A DNA stretch of 64,000 bases, from contig JNVV01000048.1 of assembly GCA_000733355.1 (NCBI GenBank), positions 62,001 through 126,000 of the forward strand. Direction: 5' to 3'. Of the stretch, positions 21,705 to 34,332 are shown piece by piece. A program made the translations under genes and the position numbers. Source of the DNA: Falciphora oryzae. Lineage: Eukaryota; Ascomycota; Sordariomycetes; Magnaporthales; Magnaporthaceae. The notes under the pieces were generated by a model, which saw only the letters and a program-made list of their open reading frames with translations, was not told where the DNA came from and searched no databases. Positions within the stretch are counted from its first letter, which is position 1. Each line of letters opens with the position of its first letter.

Positions 21705-23784
21705 TTAAACTGATCTTTTTCCGTCCTCACTTCCCAAACTGCTGGACTCGATAAGCTTTTTCTGCTCCCCCCTGATATTCTTCCAGTCGCCGAGGAAAGC
21801 CGACAAAACGGTCAAGCCACTGAGTCCGACGGACATGGCCCACGAGTCCTTGAAGCCCGCCATGTAGGACTCTAACACATTGTCCAGGTCGGCGCCCTGG
21901 AAGACGAGACGGATCTCGTGCGCGCCCACAGCAAGGACCTTGTGCGGTTCCAAATTGGGGGCCAGCTGGGCAAGCGCGGCAATCAAGCGGTTGGCTAGGA
22001 CGGCCTGGGCGGAGGCGACCCCGATGGCGCCCGTGATGAGCTGGAAAAACAGCACCAGGGCGGTTACGACGGCGACGTCCTGCGGCTGCACCAGACCCTG
22101 GGCGACGGTGACGGGCACCTGGACGCACCAGCCAATGCCGAAGCCGACGAGGATCTGGTACCCGATGATTTGGCCGGGGGACGAACCTTGATCGAGGGTG
22201 TAGATGAGCCCCGCGCCGAGAGTTAACAAGGCAGCACCTGAGACGAGGAAGAGCTGGTGGCACCCATGGCGACCAAGAAGGGCCCCGCTGAGCATAGATC
22301 CGAGCGCGGTGGTGAAGATCATGGGCAGGTTGCGGATGCCGCTCATGGTAGGCGAGACCCCGTTGATGACCTGGAAGTATTGTGGCAGGTTGTACAGGAG
22401 GGACAGATTGGTGGCGTTCAAGCTGTCCCCGAGGTTAGCTCGGTCAACCTAGAGGATCGCGGGGGGATAGCGGCATACAAAAAGATAAAGAGGCACAGTA
22501 TCCCAATAGTTCGCTGCTTTATCAGACGGGGTACAATCAAGGCTCTCTCGCCGCAAAGCCACTGGTCTAGGCAGAAGGCGACGGTCAGGATGGCAAAGGC
22601 CACGAGCGTTCCAACGACCTTTGGAGAAGACCAGGGCTCGGCGACGCCGCCCCACTGCATCGCGAGGGTGAAGCAAGTGCTGAATGCCAGTGATAAGATG
22701 ATGCCTGGAACATCCAAGGCCAGCAGCAGGCCCAAGGGATCGATAGGGACAGGCTTGACCGCCGCGGGCGTGTGGAAAAAAACCACGAGCAATATGGCGG
22801 ATATACCGCCAATGGGCAGGTTGATGTAGAATCTGGGGGGGAAAAAAAGTCAGCCATGGCGTGAAGTAGTAATAGGGCATGGGATGACGCACGCCCATCG
22901 CCATGTCACCTCGCCGGAAAATACACCACCCAGGAGGGGACCGGCAACACTGGCGACACTGAAGACAGCGCCCACGAAGCCAATGTAGGTCGGGACCTTT
23001 GCTGGGGGGACGATAAAGGCCACAATAGTGTAGATGCCGCCAGTAACGCCAGCTCCACCGAGACCGGCAATGGCGCGCCCCACGATAAGGGTGAGGCTGT
23101 TTTGGGCGACGCCTGATCATTCGTGTCAGCAACCGATGTGTTTCTCTGCGTCTACTGGCAGCATGTCGCACGCGTCGAACCTACCGCAGATCAGGCTTCC
23201 GAGCTCAAACAGAACAACCGTGGTCAAAAAGACCAGCTTGAGATCAAAGTGCTTGTACGCTCTGCCCCAGAGCGACTGGAAGGCGGCCAAGGTGATGAAA
23301 AAGGCAGCCGCGTACCAGCCGATGTCTTCGAACGACTAAGACTCCGTGTCAGTCTCGAAAGGGACGTGTCCAAACTGGAGGGAGGACGGATTAACTCACG
23401 CGGAATTCGGCGGTAATACTGGGGACGGCGGTGGCTACAATGGTCTGCGTAGTGCTGTCAACTGGCTGCCTGGACTCTGCCTTGGCTGGCAGGGGCTGTG
23501 AGTGTGGGAGTTTGCCTTACTAGATCAAGAGCAACCTGAACCGCAGGTTCGTACGGGTTGCGATTTCGTCAGCATCAAGGGTCTGTCTGCATATACGTAG
23601 CAACCATCTCGGAGACAAATCTGCTCCTTCTTACCAAGAACATGCCTAGCAGGAGGGCAAAAACAACGGCAAACAGCTTGTGGCCATGGAGATAGTCATC
23701 ACGCGGGGGTGGTGAGATTGGGGGCGAGGAGACCTGGACTTCCGCCTCGCCGCGGGTATCGAGCTGCGTATTATCGGAAACCAT
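21705..23784 (-). CDS. MFS drug:H+ antiporter (DHA2-type, 14 helices), cluster exporter
   Basis: This is a proton-driven efflux carrier of the plasma membrane, probably exporting the cluster product. Six exons are inferred: 23784-23635, 23465-23400, 23335-23185, 23112-22893, 22832-22479 and 22422-21705. Introns are 56-169 bp, and several have CTAAC/CTGAC branch sites. The spliced frame is about 552 residues, normal for DHA2. Family blocks seen are [16 protein letters not shown] with [11 protein letters not shown] (helix 1/loop), GSLICG then [12 protein letters not shown] (motif B/C area), [14 protein letters not shown] at the exon 4/5 junction, [10 protein letters not shown] and GFGIGW. It is the outermost gene of the cluster and neighbours a P450 on the same strand. 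Confidence 0.88.
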
Positions 23785-24776
23785 GGTATTGCTGTACGGC
23801 CTGCGTGGAGGCTGGCTTGTCGACGGTGGGATGAGGTTGAGGCGGGAAAGTGCAAGCAGGAGGTGTCAGGCTGCTGTGTGCGCGCGGAAGATGCGATAGG
23901 ATCCAATTCAGGGAGATCGTAATAAAGAAGGTATTTGTACCAAATAGCCGCCCAGGGGCCGAGTAAGTACACCGTCACTTTGAATTATGCAGATAAGCTG
24001 TTGGAGTCGCGGCGTCCCATGGGTTCCGCTGTTTGCTCCTTACCTTCTAGACTAGGTCAGGCCTTCCCACATATAATTGCTTTTACCAGCGGCGCCGGTA
24101 TTCCGGGTACTCGAGCTCTGGGTAGGCGATTTAGCGAAACAGTTTGTCATGCCGATACTGCAGCATGGACCCTTGTCTGCTCCCTTCTCGATTCATGGCG
24201 ACCTTGACGACTTACAGTACGCGTCTGGACTCACGCTCTTCCGCATCACCCTGGCACAAAGGCCGGCATGGCCGCCCCACCCTGCTAATACCACAGCCGC
24301 AAGGTGCTCCGGTCCGGGGCGCGTGTACGTCCGAGGGGGACCCTAGATCGGGGTCGACCGTCGCATCCCGCCGACTCGGCTGTGGCCGCTACAGGCACTG
24401 CCAGTTTGGAGGTGGGAATATCGGAAAGACGGAAAAACATATCCGGAGGCCACATTTGGTGTGGTTTCTGAGGCCCAAAAAGGGGTATGTGCTGGGTAAG
24501 GCAATGGAAAAAGGGTGTGTGTGTCACCCTCCGGTCAAGTTTCTGGCCTTTTTAGTCTTTCCCACAGCTGGTGCGTCCTTCAAAGGGATCCCACAACTCT
24601 GAGCGCTGTATCTGCATCCCTAACCGCTGCAACTACGGCCGCTTAACCAGGTAGTAGAAAGTGTCTTGGACAAAGTCTCGAGTATAAAGACGGAAAATAA
24701 ACCAACAAGTGCCCGCAATGCACAGGCTTCCCATGCTGCTACTTGAGAAAACAGTCTCGACGCCGTTCCCACCCGT
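23785..24776. other. Intergenic, no gene seen
   Basis: About 1 kb between the MFS gene start and the 3' end of the first P450. It should contain the MFS promoter. Overlapping small frames on both strands show no domain. Confidence 0.5.
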
Positions 24777-26581
24777 TTACACCCCCAACGAGTCGAGATC
24801 CAGCTCGACTGCAGGTCGCTTCCGCACCAGGACCTTGGCAGCCCTATTGGCGTCCACAAACAGCCCAAAGATGGGCGCCTCAGCGCTGGAGCCCTCGGCC
24901 AGCTTCCAGTCGTACTTCATGATCAGGTGGGACAGGATGACCTTGCTCTCGTTGGAGGCGAAGAAGCGCCCGGGGCAGGCGTAGATGCCGTGCCCGAAGC
25001 CCGTGTGAGAGGGCGCGGTGCTGACAAAGTGGGCCATGTTCTCCTTGTCGGTGCCGCGCCACTTGAGGAAGCGGTGTCCGTCGAACCTGAGGGGGTCTTC
25101 GTAGACGTCGGGGTTCAGCCGCCAGCTCCCGTCGGCGACGAGGTTGGTGCCCTTGGGGATGAGCGTGCCGTCGGGGAGGCGGACGTCGTCCGTGGCGATG
25201 CGGGCCAGGACGCCTGCGACGGAATGCCGTTGTGGTCAGTCTCTGGGCTCGCTCGAGGCACGTGGAGATGATGTAGCAACGAGGATGGGGAAAGGAAACC
25301 TACAGGCAGCAATAGGCTGGAGACGCTGGGTCTCCTTCATCACGCTGTCGAGGAGCTTCAGGCTGGCCAGGGCCGCTTTGGTAAAGCCGCCCTCGGCGCT
25401 GAGCACCTTGACAATCTCGTCCCGCATCTCCTGCACGAGCTCCGGGTGCTGAGCGACCGTGAGCACGAACTTTGTGGTGAAGTCGGACGTGGTGTGGTTT
25501 CCGGTGGCGGCCAACGCCTGCTGGGCCATGCCGCTGTCGTAGGGCCTGCCCCGGGCCTCTTGCTCGAACCAGTCGATGCCGTCTTCGAAGGTGGGAGCCG
25601 GCTTGCCCTGAGCGAGCGCCCCGCGGCGGAGCGCGCGCCTCTTCTCCAAGACGGGGGCGATGATGGCCCTAGACTTGTCGCGGTGCCTCCGCAGCTCGGC
25701 GCAGAGGGGCTCGAACCACTGGTAGATGAAGCGCAGGTGGATGGGCCTCTGCCTCAGGGCCCTGGCGGCCAGAAAGGCCGCCATGGTGTACTCCTTGGTC
25801 ACCTCGAGCCAGGCCTCGTTGCGGCACAGGTCCTCGCCGAGGAAGACTCTGGACGCGACACGACAGATGACGTCGAGGATGACGGGGCGTATCAAGTACT
25901 CGCGCCATTCTATACACGTATCAGTTTTGTGACCTGCCGTACCAATGTAGGTATGCCGCGAGCGAAACAAGCATGACCGACCTGTTGATTCGCCAAAGTT
26001 TGTGTGCAGAGCAAACGCCGCTTCGTCGGACAGGGACTGCAAGATGGTACCTATGACGTGGGGATGATTAGCAGTGGCCATAGAGACACGAGGTGAGCCC
26101 TGGAAGAGAGCGTGTGCTCACCCATGTACTTGGTCAGGTGCCTGATGATGACGTTTTGCAATAGGCGGTCCTCGCGCGAGGCCATGGTAAAGGCCTCAAA
26201 CCCGGGCAGGCCGCCATGGAAGTCCTCCCGGACGGTGTGGATGAAGCTCAGGGCGGGGTGGCCGCGGATGTCGTTGATCATGCTGGGCGGGATGATGACC
26301 AGGGGCCCGTTCTCGCCCGGGATGAAGAAGGGCTTCCCCGGCCACTGCTTCCTCCCCTTCTCCACCATGTTGTAGGCGTCGCCCAGAAAGTTGTAGCTGG
26401 GTTTGTCATATTCAACGGATGGAAACGCGGGCTTTTTGCTGGTGAAGAGCCGGCCGAGGAAGATGGCAGCAATGACGACAGAGAGCCCGAGGCCAAAGAA
26501 GGGGGTCTTGAGCATCGCCAGGGGCTCGGGTGCGGCTTCGGCCGCTGGCGATGGGATGACGGTCTGGCCTGGAGAGCTCAT
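24777..26581 (-). CDS. Cytochrome P450 (ent-kaurene oxidase-like group)
   Basis: A haem-thiolate monooxygenase of the ER membrane, likely oxidising the terpene skeleton. Four exons are inferred: 26581-26122, 26050-25982, 25909-25304 and 25213-24777, with introns of 71, 72 and 90 bp. The frame is 523 residues, a normal length. An N-terminal membrane anchor lies at about 24-45 (TPFFGLGLSVVIAAIFLG). The I-helix oxygen-binding segment is ATGNHTTSD at about 301-309, ExxR is E359-R362, and the haem loop FGHGIYACPG at 451-460 has Cys458 as ligand. The haem loop and the GGLPGFEAF region resemble fungal ent-kaurene oxidase-like P450s; substrate cannot be deduced. It is divergent from the terpene cyclase across 1.35 kb. 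Confidence 0.9.
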
Positions 26582-27931
26582 GATGGGACAAGAAAAATTA
26601 CAGATGGGGTAAAGATAGGTACTGCTTCGGTCCCTCCACTTTACTCTGACATGAATAGGCGACTAGGCGTCGGCTCGATTTTGGCGGGCTCAAATTTAGG
26701 TATATAAAGACCTCAAGCTGCCCACCCACGAGGCCAGAAGCTCATCTCGCTACTTCTTATACAGGGAGAATGCAGGAGCCCAGCAGCTCGCGCCACACGC
26801 TGCAGGCTGCGACTGCTCGTTACGACACGGTGCCCGTACCGACTCTCAGCAGGCACTTCTCCACCTGCCGCAGCGATGGGCCTGGACGCGGCGGAGTAAC
26901 GCTTCTGGGCGGAATGTGCCGCCATGTGCGTGGGATGCGACGGCGTGCATATAGAAAACCGTAACTCTGATAAAACATTTTGTCCAAAAACGGCGAAATG
27001 ATAAAGCCCTCGACTCGGCCAGCTTGCAGCTGCTTGTTCTTGGCGCCGGCAGAGTCAGGTACGCTGCAGTCTTCCGACTCGAGCCTCCCCCTCAGCCGAC
27101 GGGGTTCAAGCCATTTATCACGGCCCGGTACCTAGGTCCCTATCAATGGAGGTCTGACGCCCCCCGGCCGAAGCCGGCACCTCAGGCCAGGCCCAGACGC
27201 AGCCTGCGAACCGGCCCACCTTGCGGTGCCCTTCGCCGCCAGAAACAAAAAAGTATCGAGCATGCCCTTGCCACTCCTTGGCACCGAAGCGGTCTTCTAC
27301 ACGACGCGAGATGGGATGGCCTCGTGGTGTCAGCGTGGTTTCAGCATGTCAGTGGCTCTGGGTGCACCGTGGTATCAGATGGCAGGCGGATCCGCGCTGC
27401 AATCACAGGCTCGCAGCCTCAGCCACCACGAAGCCCATAGAAGGTAGGGGTAGATGGCCGCCCATGCCCCAGGTCCGATGCCGGCAGGGAGCTCGTCTTT
27501 GTCACGAGTCGCAGGAACCACGGCATTGACGGCATCTGCCGTTGGCCATGGGAAACCAAGCTAGGTGTCTGGGAAAAGGCCTCATGGAGCCTGTTTCCGC
27601 CTGTATCATCGCTGTTAAGGTAGCCTTGTGATGAAAATGGGTGCGCTGAGAGGGTATCTCGCCCGAGTTGAGAGATCATTTAAGCTGGGAGTGTTTGTAT
27701 TTACGCCTCGTCGTGCCCAGACACTCGAGTCCAACAGTAAACGACCAAGCCCTGGTGTGCTTCGATCTGTCTACCTTCTTTCCTTGCACCATCTACATTA
27801 CAGCTGCGAGGCGGCTGCTCTTTTGCGATAACCACCAATAATATCAGTGATAACAGCCACAATTCCGCTCCCTATTGGCTCTGCTCCCTTTCCTTCTATC
27901 TTGCTACCTACCCCCAAGCCACACCACCGCA
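26582..27931. promoter_or_regulatory. Intergenic region between divergent P450 and terpene cyclase
   Basis: It holds both promoters. TATATAAA-like text at about 26701-26706 suits the minus-strand P450 only loosely. Small open frames at 26713-27531 are short and mutually overlapping and show no domain, so no gene is called. Confidence 0.4.
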
Positions 27932-29514
27932 ATGGAGTCCCCACAGACCCTCGTCCCCATTCCAGCGCACGATACTGCTGCCAACGGCCTGGACATCTCG
28001 TCCAAGCCCCAAACAAACGGCCATGCTGCAGATGATGCCGCAACCACGGTCATCCTGCCCGATTTGTTCGTGTCCATAATGTCGCCCTCTCCACGTCTGA
28101 ACCCGTTGTACGAGGTTGTCAGGCGCGCATCCGAGAAGTTTACAAAGGAGTAAGTAAGTAGGGCCGAGACATGAGATGATGCGGATGCAAGTTGACAACC
28201 CCCGTTTTCTTATCCAACCAAAAGGCTTTTAAACCTAGACGCAGCATCCTTCAAAAAACACCGCCGGGTCAACTTCAGCCTCCTCGCCTCCATGTGGATG
28301 CCAGAGGCCGACGCCGAGGGCCTCCGCGTCATGGTCGACTGGCTGACCTGGGTGTTTTTCTTTGACGACTGTGAGTCCAAGGCGCTACTTCTCCCGAGCA
28401 GGAGATGAGTGAGCTGATGGTGGCCAAAAAAAAAAGTGTTTGATGACGGCGAGCTGCGCGACGACCCAGTTGGCGCCCAGGCCGAGGCCGAGGCCACGCT
28501 GGCCTTGATGTCTGATCACGACCAGGAAATATCCCGCGAGCTGCACCCCCTGAGATATATGTTCTACACCACCTGGGTGCGGTTCCGCAACGTATGTTTT
28601 TACTTGACCCATCTATCTTGACCGTCCGCAGGCTCGCAAGCTAACCTTTTTTATCCAGAGGTCTCCCAAAGGTACCGCGCACTCAAACTTTTCTCCTCCT
28701 CTACCGGCAGATCTAACCAGTGAACTGTAGCTCTCCAAACCCGGTACAAAAAGTGCATAGAGGAGTATATCAGTGGTGTCCTGCGGCAGATGGACGGCGG
28801 CTCCGCGGGTGCCGACCTCGACGTTGAACAGTACCTCAACTCGCGACGAAAGTCGGTGGGGTTGCGGCCCTGCCATGCCCTTATGGAGTAGGTTTCCCTT
28901 GTCTCGGATTTCGTCTCCTGTATATTCGCCGGAAACTGACACGAGGTCCAGATATGCATGCGGGATACAGCTCCCAGACCATGTGCTGGCCCACCCGGCT
29001 GTTCAAGAGTGCGTCATGGTGTCGATCGATCTCGTGTCACTGTAAGTCTCAAGAACAAAAGAGACAAACTGGTCTGAAGCTGGGCAGATCTGACCATGCA
29101 ACAGCCAAAACGACATCCTGTCATATCGAAAAGAACTGGCCTCCCACGGCACGCACAACATTATCCACATCCTCCGCCGCCAGAGCCTCACGGCTCAGGA
29201 GGCTTTCGACCAGGCCGGGGACCTCATCGTCATGGCCATCAGGCGCTGGCACCTGGCGCAGCTCGACATGCCCATCTGGGGGGAGGAAATCGACAGGCAG
29301 CTGCAGCGCTACCTGCAGGGATGCTTGGACTCGTGCGTCGGGAGTCTGAACTGGAGGTTAGTAATGCCTAGTCGTCTTCATGGATACTATGCGGCAGAAT
29401 TTCGAGACTGACACGAACGCTTTGCGCTGGTACTTCAGCTTTAGCACAGGGCGGTACTTTGGGGATGAGGGAAACGTCATTCGCAAGACGCGGCGTTTGT
29501 CACTCAAGGTGTGA
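27932..29514 (+). CDS. Class I terpene cyclase (sesquiterpene synthase type)
   Basis: This enzyme ionises a prenyl diphosphate (probably farnesyl) and cyclises it; it would be the committed step of the cluster. Eight exons are inferred: 27932-28149, 28225-28370, 28437-28591, 28659-28671, 28731-28887, 28952-29041, 29105-29356 and 29439-29514. All phases agree, giving 368 residues. The aspartate-rich Mg site DDLFDD is at residues 120-125, completed across intron 2. The NSE triad NDILSYRKE is at 262-270 (N262, S266, E270), and the C-terminal RY pair is at 349-350. PDLF near 44-47 is the usual start of the fold. The fourth exon is only 13 nt. There is no prenyltransferase domain. Product not predictable. 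Confidence 0.9.
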
Positions 29515-30266
29515 CGAGTATCCCGCCGGAATCTTGTTTTGTGCTGGCACATAATTTTAAACCCGCTATCGTTTCCTTTTTTTTGCCCTGTTGAGTAGAC
29601 TAGCCTAGAGTGCAATTTTGTGGTAATACAAGTCGCGTGCCCGTCATGTTTCAACACAGGTAGATACCTGGCTTAGATTACAGATCATATCATCCCGTCG
29701 TTCTTGGTCTGAATGAGTTATTCCCCCTTTCTCTCCCTTGTCAAAAAGTCCCCTATTGCTTGGCTTTTTTCAGGCACAAATCTCATCCAAACTGCATTCA
29801 GCGCCTTGCAGCGCAGCGTATGCTGCAAGCGGGATGGACCGGGGCCTCCCGATCCCAAATCCACACTCCCGGAAGCACGTCGCCTTTGCCGAAGCATGGT
29901 AACCGCTTCCTGGAAGAAACAGACACCATCGCCGCGACTCGTCTACTCCCCTTGCCCCTCTTCAAACAATAGTACGTTGGCCATGCAGAGCGCCGAGTCA
30001 GAGCAATCGGCCATCTCTCGCCGGTGCTGCGACTCTTTTGTTACGCCCTAGAAGCACCGACAGTCTCCAGTGTGCCTTATTCAGGGACCAAGGCGGCGTG
30101 TTGGGTCACGGCAGGCTTCAGTGAAGAAAAGTCTTTGCTTCTTATACAACCATCTTGGCCACCGGCTCAGGCTGCTGACTGGTAAACGTGTGCGTTTAAT
30201 TTTGATCCAGACTCATTCTCCTTCCAAGTTCCCTTTTGTGTTCACGTGCCAGCCCTGGTTCACAAG
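29515..30266. other. Intergenic, no gene seen
   Basis: About 750 bp between the terpene cyclase and the second P450, both plus strand. It would include the cyclase terminator and the P450 promoter. No conserved frame found. Confidence 0.5.
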
Positions 30267-32029
30267 ATGGGGCTGCAATCCCCAATCGGCCTCCTCGCAG
30301 GAGTGTCATGGACAACTCTCCTCTACTACGGCATTTCCACACCTGTGAGTAGAGATTCCCGGACGCCGCCGAACCCGATAACATGACCGCTGACCGCACC
30401 GCCATTAGATCATACTATGGGTTCTCTCGGTGCTGTGGCAGCTCCGCAGCGATCCCCTGGCCGGCATCCCGGGCCCCGTCTACTGCCGGTTCTCGCGCCT
30501 CCCGTACATCTACTGGGTCTGCTCGGGCCAGCTCCCCTTCCGGATCAAGAAGCTCCATGACCAGTACGGCGAGGTGTTTCGGATCGCTCCCGACGAGGTC
30601 CAGTTCATCAACCCCGACGCGTGGAAGAACATCTTTGGCTTCAAGGCGCAGGGCGGCAAGGAGTTCTTCAAGGACCTGCGCTTCTACCCGATGCCGCCAG
30701 ACGGGGTGCGCGACATACTCACGGCGAGCCACCCCAACCACGGGCGCCAGCGCAAGCTGCTCTCGCACGCCTTCTCCGAGAAGACGCTGCGCGAGCAGGA
30801 GACCATCATCACCTCGTACATCGACTTTATGGTGCAGAAGCTGCGGGGCATGGCGGCCAAGCACGAGGGTGACGACGGCGGCGGCGGCGCTTACGCGCTG
30901 GCCGACATGGTCAAGTGGTACAACTACTGCGCCTTTGACATCATCGGCGACCTCACGTTCGGCAAGCCCTTCTTCTGCCTGGCGACGAGCACGTACCACC
31001 CGTGGGTGTCGACCATCTTCTCGAGCACAAAGGCCGGCATCTTTGCCAACAACGCCGACTACCTGCCGGCCATCAAGTACCTCGTCATCGCCGTCGTGGT
31101 GGCCCTGAAGCCGGCGCTCGTGCGCGACCGCAACAACCGCCTCAAGTACAGCGTCGCCCGCGTCACGGAGCGCCTCGAGGCCGGGACCGGCAGGCCCGAC
31201 TTCATGTCGCGCATCATTGATGGCGAGAAGACGGGCCACGGCCTCTCGAGGAAGGAGCTCGACGCCAACGCGGACCTGTTTGTGTTTGCCGGCAGCGAGA
31301 CCACGTCGACGCTCCTCTCGGGCTGCACCTTTTTTGTGCTGAGCCACCCGGAGGTGCACAAGCGGCTGGTGGCCGAGATCCGCGGCCGCTTCAGCAGGCC
31401 GGAGGACATCAACTTCACCACGGTGCAGCAGCTGCCGTACCTCACCGCCGTCATACAGGAGACGTTTAGGCTATACCCGCCGATCCCCGTCGGGCCGCCG
31501 CGCAAGGTGCCCGAGGGCGGCGGCCAGGTTTGCGGCCACTTCTTGCCAGAGGGGGTGAGTTCTGGGATCCCTATGCCGTCGGCTCGGAAGCGTGTATGTT
31601 CCCTCCCATAACTGACAAAGCCCCGTGTCCAGACCGCGGTCGCCGTGACTCAATATGCCGCCGGCCACTCGGGCACAAACTTTGTGGACCCCGAGTCCTT
31701 TGTGCCGGAGCGCTGGCTGCCCGGCGCGGACCCGCGTTTCGAAGCCGATCGCCGACGCGCGGTGCAGCCCTTTTCGGTCGGGCCGCGGAACTGCATTGGT
31801 CAAAAGTGAGTCCGGTCTTGTTGGCCCCATTCCAGAAGACGGCTTCTGTAGCTACGACTGACATGCAACCAGCCTCGCCTGGGCCGAGATTCGTACGACC
31901 ATGATCAAGATGTTGTGGAACTTTGACGCCGAGCTGGTGCCCGAGAGCGCGGGCTGGAACAAGCAGCCCATCTTTGGCCTATGGGAGAAGCCGCCGCTGA
32001 TGGTCAAGCTCAAGCCCCGCCAGATTTAG
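30267..32029 (+). CDS. Cytochrome P450 (isotrichodermin C-15 hydroxylase-like, CYP65 type)
   Basis: An ER monooxygenase in tandem with the cyclase. Four exons are inferred: 30267-30344, 30409-31554, 31633-31805 and 31873-32029, with introns of 64, 78 and 67 bp. The frame is 517 residues. A short N-terminal anchor spans exon 1 and the start of exon 2. A proline hinge (GIPGPVYCRFSR) follows. The I-helix is FAGSETTSTLL around 320-325, ExxR is E377-R380, and PERW then FSVGPRNCIG at 455-464 carry Cys462 as haem ligand. The GPRNCIGQNLAWAE block is typical of the CYP65/isotrichodermin-hydroxylase-like group, common in terpenoid and polyketide clusters. Substrate unknown. Confidence 0.92.
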
Positions 32030-32104
32030 GTGGACACCGTCTTGGATAGATTTTTTTGACACATGCTGCGTTGGTCAGATACATAGCTTGTCTGCTGGAT
32101 TGGC

Positions 32105-32574
32105 AGGTGTTAAGGAATTGTATGTAATTTGGCAGTGTGTATTAACAGCACAATGCCAAGAACTGATAGGTTCGAGGAAGGACAGGAGGCTTGGGGGAGG
32201 GTAAGAGAAGGGAAGGGACAGGGGCACCTGTACCGGTGCTGCCGCCGTGGATGCCTTCCTGGCCCTACTCGGGCTCTGTCAGGTGCTGGACATTCCGCAG
32301 AGGGGACGGCGTGTTCGGGTGCGCTGTGGTGCGCGGGGGCCGGGGCGGCAACGTTGCGCTCTTCCGGGCGGGAGGGCCGCCGAGGAGGGCGTGCTGCGCT
32401 ACCCTGTTGGCCAGGGGAGCCGTTGGCAACGGCATTCTGCCGTCGCCAGCGCCTTTGGCGGGCGTGAAGATGGTGTTGGTCGCCGAGATGGCGGGTGTTG
32501 AGGATTTGTATGCAAATCGGCGGAATGCACTAATAGCACAATGCCAAGAATTGGTAGGTCCGAGGAAGGATGAG
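32105..32574 (+). repeat. Imperfect 80-bp direct duplication
   Basis: The segments 32105-32185 and 32494-32574 share GCACAATGCCAAGAA, GGTCCGAGGAAGGA-like and TGTTAAGGA/TGTTGAGGA text, about 390 bp apart. This suggests an old local duplication in the 3' flank of the P450. Confidence 0.6.
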
Positions 32575-34184
32575 CATTGCGCAGGTGTGTTTCACGAAAC
32601 GTTGTTTAAATCCAGAGGGGCTGGCTTTTCGCTCATGATATCGCAAGCCGGTGGGCGACGAGGGGGCAGCTCTAGAAGTATTTAATGTGCCTTTTCTGTT
32701 GAAGAATAAAAAGAACAAAATATCAGGGGGATACCGATCGGCATCTGCTTGTTTGAGGATGCTCTACTCGATATGACCGGAACTCGTCGCTATATATATT
32801 CATCGCAGCGAGCAGCTCGAATGGTTCGCATTTTTTTGCGGACAGACATCAAGAAGTGTGGGTGTGCTGGTGCGCGATCCAGGGAGGACGTTTGCATTAT
32901 GGCGCTCCCATGTGGTTCTTGCCTTGTGGCGAACCACGAGCGGACCACGCGAGCCCGGTGTTGGGCCGCATCACCGAGGAATGTGCCCACCTGGTCACGG
33001 CCCATGACTGGCCTGCCGCCCGCCCGCTCTCCCCATTTGCCCTCGCAGCAGCGCCAAGTCGCCTCCAATGCCTCGCCCTCCACCCATGCTCCCCCGGGAG
33101 AGGGGTACCACTCCCAACCCCGGACCGCAACAGAGCAAGACGACGACCCTTGTGGTCCGGCATGCCCCTAACGTACGTCAGGGACGATCCCCTCCATGGC
33201 CGCCAGGAAACAGGCAATTTTTTGCCCGTTTGCCCGTCGTTCACTCGAGGTTTGCTGTACGGCCCCGTTTCCATTTTGCCTCCCACTTTTGTATCCGTTC
33301 GGGAGAGCTCCCCGGCGAACATCCCGAAAACCCTGCTCCACGGTTAGGCGGGTACCTACCAACACATGGCCGCTTCCCAATCGCTCCACCGCTCGTCCAA
33401 TGTATTCCCATAACTGTCCCGCAGGGGGCGGTCGTGGTCTTGTACCTAACCCATCGCATCGCCTGTCCCTTTTTTGAAAAAAAAAAATTTCCCTCTTTCT
33501 TTCTCGTCCGCTCTTTGGGACAGCGGCTTGGTCCCCCTAGGGGTCCGTCGGCTCTGTTTCGAGACGCACTTTTTTTTTTTTTTTTTTTTTTTTTTTTCGC
33601 TTGGCTTGGCTGTCACAAAGGAAGGCTGCCCGCAACCACTCGTTCTCGGCAGGCTCCAACGTGGGTGGCCGCTTCTGCCAGACCCAACCAGAAATACTGA
33701 CTAAAGTGTCCTCCGAGACTGGTAGGCAACTAAGTGCAAATAAGTGCAAAAACACCCGCAGCAAGCCACAGGTTCCCCAAGTCTACGCCTACCTTCTGTC
33801 CTCTCAGCTGGCAGGTCTGGGCCATGGGGGGAACTGCCACAGTCGGGGCGGGAACTGGGGGGAACTGCCACAGTCGGGGCGGGAACGTAATTGGACACGC
33901 CCATCCACAATAAAGGGTGGTGTATGAGAGGGGGGGCCTGAAGGCCTGCCCCCTCCCTCCACCCACTCCTGGCCTCACCGCTCTCTTCATAAGTCCTCGA
34001 ATGAGGTTGAGGATCTCTTTGTCCCACGACAGCAATTTCGATGCGTTGGTTCCAAGCCACAGTGCCTGACAGCGAGTGCCTTGCACGGCTCAGCACACGG
34101 GTGCATACTCGAGCAGGTGCCAGGTACAAGCCGCAAGCGACTGGGTACTTCGAGTTATTAATCGCACCCCTCTGCGAGGTCCAT

Positions 34185-34332
34185 GCCAGGAAGAGAGCAA
34201 CATTGATGACCAGGGGTCCAGGGGTCCAGGAAGAGAGCAACATCGATGACCAGGGGTCCATGCCAGGAAGAGAGCAACATCGATGACCAGGGGTCCATGC
34301 CAGGAAGAGAGCACCATCGATGACCAGGGGTC
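34185..34332 (+). repeat. Fourfold tandem repeat of about 39 bp
   Basis: The unit reads GAAGAGAGCAACATCGATG followed by ACCAGGGGTCCATGCCAG. Four copies differ by a few bases and one is shortened. Open frames across it on the minus strand are repeat-derived. Confidence 0.85.

Noticed and set aside
23100..23112. Apparent frameshift in the MFS transporter next to intron 3
   Set aside because: Recounting the T-run against the overlapping open frame gives four T, and the exon then joins in frame (LICG to [13 protein letters not shown]). It was a counting slip, not a lesion.
30415..31359. Long minus-strand frame opposite the second P450
   Set aside because: It is the antisense shadow of a GC-rich, codon-biased coding exon whose plus-strand translation has all P450 motifs.
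34185..34332. CRISPR-like array
   Set aside because: The units are contiguous near-identical 39-bp repeats without unique spacers, in a eukaryotic context.
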